Shown here: in pieces, positions 1-5,062 of the stretch
How the letters are laid out: each line of letters begins with the position of its first letter
Position numbering within the stretch: position 1 is the first letter of the stretch
Notes under the pieces: model-generated
The model's input: only the letters and a program-made list of their open reading frames with translations
Database searches by the model: none
Told to the model about the DNA's origin: nothing
Program-made: the position numbers and the translations under genes
Origin: Methanomassiliicoccaceae archaeon UBA113
GTDB lineage: Archaea; Thermoplasmatota; Thermoplasmata; Methanomassiliicoccales; Methanomethylophilaceae
Length of the DNA stretch: 7,008 nt
Assembly (NCBI GenBank): GCA_002506175.1
Contig: DAXB01000023.1
Location: 1-7,008, forward strand
Direction: 5' to 3'

Positions 1-93
1 GTCACACAGGCATACTGCGACAAGATCGGAGCAGACATCTACGGAGAGTCCGCTTCCGAGACCACACAGAAGGCAAAGGCCATCGCTGAGTGA
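1..93 (+). CDS. mtbC: Methylamine corrinoid protein, C-terminal fragment (probably dimethylamine corrinoid protein MtbC)
   Basis: The window opens inside a gene; the reading frame from base 1 gives 30 residues and ends at TGA 91-93. The end includes VTQAYCDKIGADIYGE, which resembles the last strand and helix of the cobalamin-binding Rossmann domain of MtmC/MtbC/MttC corrinoid proteins (a V-T-x-x-Y/W-x-x-x-I-G-A-D-x-Y pattern). In that family the protein carries a corrinoid whose cobalt accepts the methyl group from the methyltransferase and delivers it to a CoM methyltransferase. The stop is 16 bases before mtbB, so the two are almost certainly co-transcribed, and this neighbour is the reason for choosing MtbC over MttC or MtmC. 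The cobalamin-ligand histidine motif lies upstream and cannot be seen. Family call strong, exact paralogue inferred. Confidence 0.8.
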   Translation, partial: VTQAYCDKIGADIYGESASETTQKAKAIAE

Positions 94-97
94 TTTT

Positions 98-104
98 GAG
101 GTGA
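98..104 (+). promoter_or_regulatory. Ribosome binding site of mtbB that fixes the start at 110
   Basis: GAGGTGA at 98-104 is a 7-base match to the archaeal Shine-Dalgarno consensus GGAGGTGAT, five bases before ATG 110. The in-frame GTG at 101 lies inside this site and is therefore unlikely to be the start. Confidence 0.8.
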
Positions 105-109
105 GAAAA

Positions 110-1516
110 ATGGTTAACGATGTATTAAGCAGAATGGGAGACAGCGCTAGGTACTACACCAACAGGCAGCAGATCATCGATGATATCGAGGTCGGAACAG
201 CAGATGCAGCAGATGCAGCAGGAATCCCTGTAATGACGGCTGATGAGATTGAGGCACTCGCCGACATCATGTGCGCAAAGGACAGGACCGTCGGAATCAC
301 ACCTGGAAGAGAGGTCGTCTTCACAGAGGACGCATGCATCGAGTGTATGTATACCGACAATGGAAACTGCGGAAACGGAGTCGACATGGGAAGGCTCGAG
401 GCATCACTCATCATGGAGAGATCCATGGCAATGGATTCTCTCGAGCTCGCAATCAACGATTACTCCGTCAAGGCAGTCAAGCCCCTTCTCGCAAACGAAA
501 TCCAGGCTCTCGAGGAGATCAACATGCTCATGACCGTTCCGTACTTCTACGGAAGCATGACCAACCTCGGAATCTACTATGCTCCCGACGGACCTCACGG
601 AAACCCCGCAGACCTCATGAGGGAGTTCAAGGTCGACGAGGCACGCGAGGCAGCAGAGAACGCAGCCATCCAGATGGCAGACGATATCGTCTATGTCTCC
701 ACCGCACTCATGAAAGCCGGAGCAGAGGGATACAACTTCGATACCATCGGATCCGCGGGAGACGCAGACTTCTACGGAGCACTCATCGGAATCAAGAAGC
801 TCAGGGAGGAGTACCCCAACGTTTACATCAACACTGGAATGTCTTCCGAGAACGTCCTCGGAATCCACGGAGATCTAGAGTTCGAGGGACACCAGCTCGC
901 AGGAATCTACCCCAACGAGCAGGTCAAGCTCTGTGAGATGGTCGGAGCCAACTCCTTCGGATGCGTTATCAACACCAACACATCCAAGTCATCCGCATGG
1001 AACATCGCAAGGGCAGTCACGATCACAAAGGACTGCGTCAAGCACGCCAACATCCCCGTCCACGTCAACCAGGGAATGGGAGTCGGAGGAGTCCCCATGT
1101 GCGAGTGTCCCCCAATCGACATCCTGTCGAGGGCCAACAAGGCGCTCGTCGAGCTTGCGAACGTCGACGGTATCTAGGTCGGAGCAGGAGACCCTGCAGG
1201 AATGTCCGTCCCCCACTACATGACTTCCGGAATGGGAGGAATGAGGACCGCCGGAGACCTCGTCGCAAGGATGGAGTTCACAAAGAACATGAAGATCGAT
1301 GCAGCAAAGGATTACGTCGCAAAGAAACTCGGACTTGTAGTCGAGGATCTCGCAGACGTTACCGTCATGAGGGAGCAGAGGGAGCTTCAGAAGCTCGGAC
1401 TCGTCACCGGAATGCCCGGAGCACCCCGTGGAATCGTCGCTAAGATGAACATCGAGAAGGTCCTTGGCATCGAGATCAACAGCTGTAAGGTTGTTCGCGA
1501 ACAGATGGGATTCTGA
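110..1516 (+). CDS. mtbB: Dimethylamine methyltransferase MtbB, pyrrolysine-containing (TAG read through at 1175-1177)
   Basis: MtbB moves a methyl group from dimethylamine to the corrinoid protein MtbC in the cytoplasm, the first step of dimethylamine methanogenesis. The frame from ATG 110 is interrupted by TAG 1175-1177 and continues without a shift to TGA 1514-1516. Read through, it gives 468 residues with pyrrolysine at 356, matching the length (about 467) and pyrrolysine position I recall for Methanosarcina barkeri MtbB. Recognisable blocks are YFYGSM (145-150), NFDTIGSAGDADFYG (209-223), NTNTSKSSAWN (288-298), GMGVGG (322-327) and VDGI-Pyl-VGAGDP around the amber codon. Similarity continues after the TAG (TSGMGGMRTAGDLVARM, then AKMNIEKVLGIEINSCK), so this is not a pseudogene. 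Pyrrolysine sits at the mouth of the TIM barrel and is thought to bind the methylamine. A conventional gene caller would cut the gene at 1177 and might call a false second gene from ATG 1202. Confidence 0.96.
1175..1177 (+). other. In-frame amber codon decoded as pyrrolysine (residue 356 of MtbB)
   Basis: TAG sits in frame between codons for ANVDGI and VGAGDP, the pyrrolysine site of MtbB. Decoding requires tRNA-Pyl and PylS, which are not in this window. Confidence 0.93.
1184..1197 (+). other. Small hairpin just downstream of the mtbB amber codon
   Basis: GCAGG (1184-1188) and CCTGC (1193-1197) form a perfect 5-bp stem with loop AGAC, starting seven bases after the TAG. It could be a remnant or analogue of the PYLIS-type structures proposed downstream of pyrrolysine codons, but it is short and lies in constrained coding sequence. 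No comparable stem is obvious after the mttB TAG. Confidence 0.25.
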
Positions 1517-1535
1517 AACCAGCAGTCTTTTCCTC

Positions 1536-1591
1536 GCACGGGGGAAACCCCGTGCTCCCGGCGGAACGTCGTCCGCCGGGACAATTCTTTT
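1536..1591 (+). terminator. Tandem hairpins plus T-run after mtbB, likely transcription end or 3' RNA stabiliser
   Basis: Twenty bases after the mtbB stop lies GCACGGGG-GAAA-CCCCGTGC (1536-1555), a perfect 8-bp stem capped by a GNRA tetraloop. One base later comes a second perfect 9-bp stem, CCCGGCGGA (1557-1565) with TCCGCCGGG (1572-1580), loop ACGTCG. TTCTTTT follows at 1585-1591. Archaeal termination depends mainly on the T-run; the stems may protect the 3' end of the mtbCB transcript. Confidence 0.7.
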
Positions 1592-1597
1592 AATAAC
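1588..1597 (+). promoter_or_regulatory. Candidate TATA-like box for the DUF3592 gene
   Basis: The stretch around TTTTAATAAC is AT-rich and about 35-45 bases before ATG 1633, which would allow a transcription start near 1615-1622 just before the GGTGA site at 1624-1628. It overlaps the T-run of the preceding terminator, so its role is uncertain. Confidence 0.35.
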
Positions 1598-1632
1598 ATA
1601 CTTTCACATAATTGATGTAAAGTGGTGAAGAG

Positions 1633-2028
1633 ATGGATTTCACGGGAATTATCGTCATAGCCGTAGTTGTAGTTATGCTCATCCTGTTTCTCAGCAATTA
1701 CAGGAAAGATGCAGCATATAGGATGGTCAATGCCAGGGTGAAGGAAGTCGAAGTCTCCGAGAGGCATCAGAAGAAAGGGGAGACGTTTACTGCATATGTA
1801 CCAATCTATGAATACGAGGTAAACGGCGAGACATACACCGCAAGAGGTGCGATGACCAAGGATGGTAACAGGCATGCCATCGGAAACATCAGGGCCATAG
1901 CCGTTCACAAGAACGATCCTGAGAATGTCCGTCTGGTGAAGCACAGTATAAAGGCAAGGAACATGGGCCTATTTCTGGCGATCATAGGTCTGCTGATCAT
2001 CGTGCTGGCGTATTTTTTGATAGCGTGA
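1633..2028 (+). CDS. DUF3592-like membrane protein, function unknown
   Basis: The product has 131 residues. It starts with a hydrophobic helix (about residues 5-20, IIVIAVVVVMLILFL), continues as a polar domain (about 21-108) and ends in a second helix (about 111-130, MGLFLAIIGLLIIVLAYFLI). The middle segment AYVPIYEYEVNGETYTA, a later glycine-containing turn, and KNDPENVRLV near the end of the domain fit DUF3592, small two-helix membrane proteins with a compact beta domain between the helices. No catalytic residues are evident and the function of the family is unknown. ATG 1633 is supported by GGTGA at 1624-1628. A 28-residue membrane peptide follows after 10 bases, so the two probably form one transcript. 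Nothing in the sequence ties it to methylamine metabolism beyond location. Confidence 0.75.
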   Translation: MDFTGIIVIAVVVVMLILFLSNYRKDAAYRMVNARVKEVEVSERHQKKGETFTAYVPIYEYEVNGETYTARGAMTKDGNRHAIGNIRAIAVHKNDPENVRLVKHSIKARNMGLFLAIIGLLIIVLAYFLIA

Positions 2029-2038
2029 GGGGTTAAAA

Positions 2039-2125
2039 ATGAACATGACACTTACAGTTTTAGCATTCATCTGCGTTGGAATCGGAGCGTTCATCATCCT
2101 TTCCGAGACTCGTAAGAAGAAATGA
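2039..2125 (+). CDS. 28-residue single-pass membrane microprotein
   Basis: ATG 2039 to TGA 2123-2125 encodes 28 residues: MNMTLTV, then one hydrophobic stretch (about 4-22, LTVLAFICVGIGAFIIL), then SETRKKK, whose basic end predicts a cytoplasmic C-terminus. GAGGGGT, overlapping the stop of the DUF3592 gene (2026-2028), is a plausible ribosome binding site five bases before the ATG. The fit of binding site, start, membrane segment and basic tail supports a real gene, but length alone cannot exclude chance. It may be a small partner of the DUF3592 protein. I do not recognise a family. Confidence 0.5.
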   Translation: MNMTLTVLAFICVGIGAFIILSETRKKK

Positions 2126-2253
2126 AAACACTGCAGTTTGTACTGTCATTTGAGTATAACGTGGTGAAGATGATTATATAGTTAAATCATCGATAATTCA
2201 TTATTTAGCATGGCTAATCTAAAATAGGTATTGCATTTATCGAATGATAAGGC
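2126..2253 (+). promoter_or_regulatory. Intergenic region upstream of the MarR gene with TATA-like boxes
   Basis: This AT-rich stretch holds GATTATATAG (2172-2181) and ATTATTTAGC (2200-2209), both acceptable TATA-like elements at roughly 75 and 50 bases before the MarR start region. It also holds GTGGTGAAGA (2161-2170), the same ten bases as at 1622-1631 before the DUF3592 gene, here leading into a three-codon frame ATG ATT ATA TAG. No stable gene is evident. Confidence 0.4.
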
Positions 2254-2916
2254 TTGGTGAACGAGTTGGTGAATAATCCAGAGATTCCGGAGGGACATGA
2301 GAATGTCATCAAGGAGGACGGTATAGAGTACATGCCTTCGGGGGCCATCCTCCGCGGAGCAGAAGACAGCAAGAATGCGTACTGGAATTCTTTCTTGCCG
2401 ATTTTCTTCGATAGGGTAAGTATCATCACCAGGAGAGTGATGGCCGAGTGCGTCAGAGATTACGGCCTTACGGGAATCCATGCCAACTACCTCATCGCGT
2501 TGAATCTCCGTGAGGGACTAACGCTCGTAGAGCTCTCCAGTTTCTTAGATATAGATGCTGCGAACACCAACCGTGTGATCAAAGTACTCAAGGATAAGGG
2601 TCTAGTCTATGATGACAGGCCAACTCCCAGGAGTAAGAAGTTCAATGTTTTCCTTACAGAAGAGGGAAAGGCTCTTGCGGATCATATAATGTCCGAGACG
2701 CAGGAATGCATGAACAGTTTCTTCAAAGGCGTTCCTAAGTTCAGTATCGACAATATGAGATGTACGTTAATCAAGATGCTGTACAACACCGATCCGGCAT
2801 TCGAGGAATACGTTGACAGCAAATGGGTCAATCCGTTCTTCACTTACATGAGTTTGGGATGGGATGAGGAGTCGCCCGAGGCACTCAGGTTCGGAGAGCA
2901 AGAGTACAAACGTTGA
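2254..2916 (+). CDS. MarR-type winged-helix transcriptional regulator with N- and C-terminal extensions
   Basis: From TTG 2254 the product has 220 residues. Residues about 48-150 match the MarR fold: a dimerisation helix (FFDRVSIITRRVMAECVRDY), then GLTGIHANYLIAL, a helix-turn-helix at about 90-112 (TLVELSSFLDIDAANTNRVI, then KVLKDKGLV) and a wing at about 118-135 (DDRPTPRSKKFNVFLTEEG) with the usual D-R-x-x-x-R-S-K-K pattern. About 45 residues precede the core and about 65 follow it, including an aromatic tail (WVNPFFTYMSLGW) that may be a sensor or interface. The start is uncertain: TTG 2254, GTG 2257, TTG 2266 and GTG 2269 are in frame, and GGTGA at 2256-2260 would best serve TTG 2266 or GTG 2269. 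It lies before a long regulatory gap and the permease, so control of the permease or methyltransferase genes is plausible but unproven. Confidence 0.85.
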   Translation: MVNELVNNPEIPEGHENVIKEDGIEYMPSGAILRGAEDSKNAYWNSFLPIFFDRVSIITRRVMAECVRDYGLTGIHANYLIALNLREGLTLVELSSFLDIDAANTNRVIKVLKDKGLVYDDRPTPRSKKFNVFLTEEGKALADHIMSETQECMNSFFKGVPKFSIDNMRCTLIKMLYNTDPAFEEYVDSKWVNPFFTYMSLGWDEESPEALRFGEQEYKR

Positions 2917-3362
2917 TTGTGTACAACACGCGCAATTCACTCTTCGTTCGCAGTATATTTGGTATGTCAGCTACGCTTCGACGGTCTGATTTCTTGCATA
3001 CGGTAGGTGCCGTTAGAAACAGATGGAGGTTGCGTAGAATAAACATCTGATGGTTCATTCGGACGTGTAGGTATATTTGATATTCATGTAGACTTTAAGT
3101 CATCGAATTCGTTTTTTAGTGATTTTTTATCCCATCATTCTGTTTGATTGTTTGTTTCAGGTTATCTGCATATAGGCACGGAAGCTGTTCAAAAACCCGT
3201 TATCGTGTTTTTAACTACATATAATATTGTTTTACATTAGATTTTGAGATAATAATCACCTAAATATGGATGTATATTTCATCCATCCATCCATCCAACA
3301 AGCGTATTTTTTCCGCTAATTATTATAAAGAGTGGTGTACGATGGATGATTTTTACCATGAA
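2917..3362 (+). other. AT-rich intergenic region, no gene seen
   Basis: After the MarR stop there is no credible coding frame on either strand. The stretch holds a 14-base near-palindrome ACGGTA-GG-TGCCGT (3000-3013, one G-T mismatch), three copies of GTATATTT (2953-2960, 3071-3078, 3272-3279), two runs of six T (3112-3117 and 3123-3128) that may end the MarR transcript, and the CATC repeat described separately. Its composition is clearly more AT-rich than the flanking genes. Confidence 0.5.
3266..3297 (+). repeat. CATC tandem repeat with matching inverted repeat
   Basis: CATCCATCCATCCATCCA (3280-3297) is four and a half copies of a tetranucleotide. Just upstream ATGGATG (3266-3272) pairs perfectly with CATCCAT (3280-3286) across a TATATTT loop, and another ATGGATG lies at 3342-3348. 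The set could be a protein-binding array upstream of the permease promoter, or a simple slippage-prone repeat. Confidence 0.6.
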
Positions 3363-3370
3363 TTTAAATA
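3363..3370 (+). promoter_or_regulatory. TATA box candidate TTTAAATA upstream of the permease
   Basis: TTTAAATA is an exact match to the common archaeal TATA box form. A start of transcription about 25 bases downstream would fall near 3390-3395, giving a leader of over 100 bases before the permease. A second candidate follows at 3398-3407. Confidence 0.45.
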
Positions 3371-3397
3371 AAATACAAATGAGGTCTTTTACAATAA

Positions 3398-3407
3398 TTT
3401 TTATATG
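3398..3407 (+). promoter_or_regulatory. TATA box candidate TTTTTATATG, likely main permease promoter
   Basis: TTTTTATATG is a strong archaeal TATA-like element. It predicts a transcription start near 3427-3432 and a leader of about 75 bases that holds a hairpin and a perfect ribosome binding site. Confidence 0.5.
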
Positions 3408-3441
3408 TATAACCACATTTTTATTTTAGTGAGGGCGCAGA

Positions 3442-3463
3442 GGGTTCACGCGAATGTGAATTC
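3442..3463 (+). other. Hairpin in the permease leader
   Basis: GGGTTCAC (3442-3449) pairs with GTGAATTC (3456-3463) around loop GCGAAT; two of the eight pairs are G-U. The core TTCAC/GTGAA is a perfect inverted repeat and could be an operator half-site pair or an RNA structure in the leader. Confidence 0.35.
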
Positions 3464-3493
3464 CTGCTCAATCGCTAGCTAACAAACACAATA

Positions 3494-3500
3494 GGAGGTG
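3494..3500 (+). promoter_or_regulatory. Perfect ribosome binding site of the permease, facing ATA rather than ATG
   Basis: GGAGGTG is the full consensus. Five bases later, in the permease frame, comes ATA (3506-3508) followed by GCA GAT ATT GCA; the first ATG (3536) is 35 bases away. The site therefore argues that translation starts at or near 3506. Confidence 0.75.
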
Positions 3501-3535
3501 TTAGTATAGCAGATATTGCAAGTCTAAAAAAACAA

Positions 3536-4573
3536 ATGATCAGTAACCGTTACAAGTGGGGTTTCTTCTGGATCGTCTGGGCTTCTATCCTCTGGGGATT
3601 CAGTTATGTCCCGCAGGAGCTTGTTTGGTGGTTCGATCCTCTCGCAGGACTGTGGGAGGCCGGAGGAACCGAGCTCATTGAAGGTTCGATGATCGTGGCA
3701 GCCATGCAGGCACTGATGTTTGCCATCGTCCTGTTCCTGCTTTGGTCTACAGTCAATGGAAAGCCGAAAGAGGCAGTAAAGAACCTCGTTCATTTCCCCG
3801 TGAGTAAGTGGTTCCTCGTATCCGCATTCTGGGGAGGACTTCTCGCAATGTTTGGTTCCACTTTGGCAACCGCATTCATCGGAGCAGATTTCTCATCAGC
3901 AATCGCACTTCTCTCGGGAGTTACCGGAGCTTTGTATGCTAGGGTTCTCTTCAAGGAGAAACTCACTAAGAAGCTTATCGTCGGACTTATTATCACCACC
4001 ATCGGTGGAATTCTGATATGTGATCCGTCGGCTATTATGGACAACATTACAAACCCCGCCAAAGACGGAGTATGGCTCGGATACCTTGGAGGTATCATGT
4101 CTGCTATCGGATGGGGAGTTGAGAGTTGTTACAACGTAAGAGGAATCGATGTCGCAGATACCGAGGCGACCACTGTCCCCAGGTATTTCTGGGAGATGAT
4201 TCTTTGGTTCGTCATTGTCATGCCTCTGACTGCAGCAATCGTCGGATGGGGAGACTTCTACAGCCTCCTCGGTGAGGTCATGAGCAACCCGAACGTTTAC
4301 GGACTGTTGATCTTCACCGCACTGTCACTCGGAGTCGCGGACTCGCTGCTTCACAAAGGATTCCCGCTCATGGGAGTAGGACGTGGATTGGCTGTCGATA
4401 ACGCAGTGTACGTGCCTGCAGCACTTATTTCCCTGTGGGTCTTCCTCAAGGATTACGATATCAGTATATGGCTCATCGCCGGTGCCGTCGTTGCTATCAT
4501 CGGAACGTTTGTTATGTACTGGGAGAAGGAAGAGGTCCAGGACGGATTGAGAGATTCAGGAGAGGATGATTGA
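3536..4573 (+). CDS. DMT/EamA-like ten-helix permease, candidate methylamine importer (MttP/MtmP-like)
   Basis: From the first canonical start (ATG 3536) the product has 345 residues; from ATA 3506, which the ribosome binding site favours, 355. It is an integral membrane protein with about ten helices, roughly at residues 8-26, 50-70, 92-112, 115-137, 146-162, 177-197, 218-237, 254-270, 286-305 and 310-330. The paired-repeat layout and the short basic loop FKEKLTKK before helix 5 (with DYD at the equivalent place before helix 10) are typical of the drug/metabolite transporter superfamily. The GTELIEGS loop and the aromatic WW-containing first extracellular segment may line the entry site. Methanosarcina methylamine operons carry membrane proteins MtmP and MttP thought to import methylamines; position between mtbB and mttB suggests the same role here, but the substrate is inferred. 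Its stop overlaps the upstream alternative start of the next gene. Confidence 0.82.
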   Translation: MISNRYKWGFFWIVWASILWGFSYVPQELVWWFDPLAGLWEAGGTELIEGSMIVAAMQALMFAIVLFLLWSTVNGKPKEAVKNLVHFPVSKWFLVSAFWGGLLAMFGSTLATAFIGADFSSAIALLSGVTGALYARVLFKEKLTKKLIVGLIITTIGGILICDPSAIMDNITNPAKDGVWLGYLGGIMSAIGWGVESCYNVRGIDVADTEATTVPRYFWEMILWFVIVMPLTAAIVGWGDFYSLLGEVMSNPNVYGLLIFTALSLGVADSLLHKGFPLMGVGRGLAVDNAVYVPAALISLWVFLKDYDISIWLIAGAVVAIIGTFVMYWEKEEVQDGLRDSGEDD

Positions 4574-4574
4574 G

Positions 4575-4874
4575 ATGGCTAAGATTGACAGAATTCCACT
4601 CAAGAGCAGGGTGCTTTTGAGCCTTAGGGATGACGGCGAGCAGTGGACGACCGATGTCACTGACAAGGTTCTCGCTGCAACCAACACCAACCCATCCAAC
4701 AGGTGGAAGTGGGTCATCCGTTTCTATCTCCTCGAGATGGACATCAACGGAATGGTCCGCATGGTCGATGAGAGGATCGCCGATGAGGCATACTACGCAC
4801 AGGCGGATGTTGTTGAGAGCAAGTACAAGATCACTAAACTTGGTCTTGAGAGACTTGAGGCAGTATTGAAGTGA
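4575..4874 (+). CDS. Small winged-helix-like protein, possible regulator coupled to the permease
   Basis: ATG 4575 begins two bases after the permease stop and gives 99 residues (MAKIDRIPLKSRVLLSLRDD...). ATG 4566 is also in frame but sits directly against the AGAGG site (4561-4565), which is better spaced for 4575. The pattern suggests a compact winged helix: helix 1 (about 8-17, LKSRVLLSLRD), helix 2 around the DVTDKVLAATN segment, helix 3 (about 40-53, NRWKWVIRFYLLEMD), then a short wing (NGMVRMVDER) and a final ITKLGLERLEAVL, the type of C-terminal helix with K-I-T-x-L-G seen in PadR- and MarR-like proteins. DNA-binding is inferred; no family is recognised with certainty. Translation is probably coupled to the permease. 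A protein-binding role on the permease is an alternative. Confidence 0.75.
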   Translation: MAKIDRIPLKSRVLLSLRDDGEQWTTDVTDKVLAATNTNPSNRWKWVIRFYLLEMDINGMVRMVDERIADEAYYAQADVVESKYKITKLGLERLEAVLK

Positions 4875-4878
4875 TAAT

Positions 4879-4995
4879 ATGTTCGGATTGGAAGAATGTT
4901 TCAACGATGGGCTCGAATTCGTATATTACGGCCTTGTGATAGGATTCTGGCTGTTGTCCGCGATACTTGCCAGATACTACATCAAGAAGATCTGA
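4879..4995 (+). CDS. 38-residue single-pass membrane microprotein next to the permease
   Basis: ATG 4879 to TGA 4993-4995, four bases after the stop of the winged-helix gene, encodes 38 residues. An acidic start (MFGLEECFNDGLE) is followed by one membrane segment (about 14-31, FVYYGLVIGFWLLSAILA) and a basic end RYYIKKI, predicting the C-terminus in the cytoplasm. GAAGTGAT (4868-4875), overlapping the previous stop, is a plausible ribosome binding site. Tight spacing, charge layout and third position in the permease transcript make it a credible real gene despite its size. It may be a small subunit or regulator of the permease. I do not recognise a family. Confidence 0.6.
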   Translation: MFGLEECFNDGLEFVYYGLVIGFWLLSAILARYYIKKI

Positions 4996-5050
4996 GTACA
5001 GATTCATCTAAACCTTTTACCAAACCCTTTCTTTAATCTATGTACTAATT

Positions 5051-5056
5051 GGAGAG
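5051..5056 (+). promoter_or_regulatory. Ribosome binding site of mttB
   Basis: GGAGAG is six bases before ATG 5063 and supports that start. The 67-base gap before mttB has T-rich patches (CCTTTTACC, CTTTCTTTAATC at 5029-5038) but no clear promoter at a workable distance, so mttB may be transcribed from the permease promoter or from a weak one here. Confidence 0.6.
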
Positions 5057-5062
5057 TATCAT

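Noticed and set aside
271..936. 221-residue frame overlapping mtbB
   Set aside because: Arg/His-rich shadow frame with no domain character and no ribosome binding site.
1202..1516. Separate 104-residue gene from ATG 1202
   Set aside because: It is in frame with mtbB and aligns with the MtbB C-terminus; there is no ribosome binding site before 1202.
1387..1944. 185-residue minus-strand frame
   Set aside because: Spans the end of mtbB, the terminator hairpins and the DUF3592 gene; no family character, antisense to better supported features.
3342..3371. Nine-codon frame ATG GAT GAT ... TAA with GGTG before it
   Set aside because: It overlaps the TTTAAATA box and probably lies upstream of the transcription start, so it is unlikely to be translated.
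2917..3505. Possible tRNA, CRISPR array or mobile element remnant in the long gap
   Set aside because: No cloverleaf or CCA-type tRNA end, no spaced direct repeats of CRISPR length and no transposase frame or terminal inverted repeats seen by eye.
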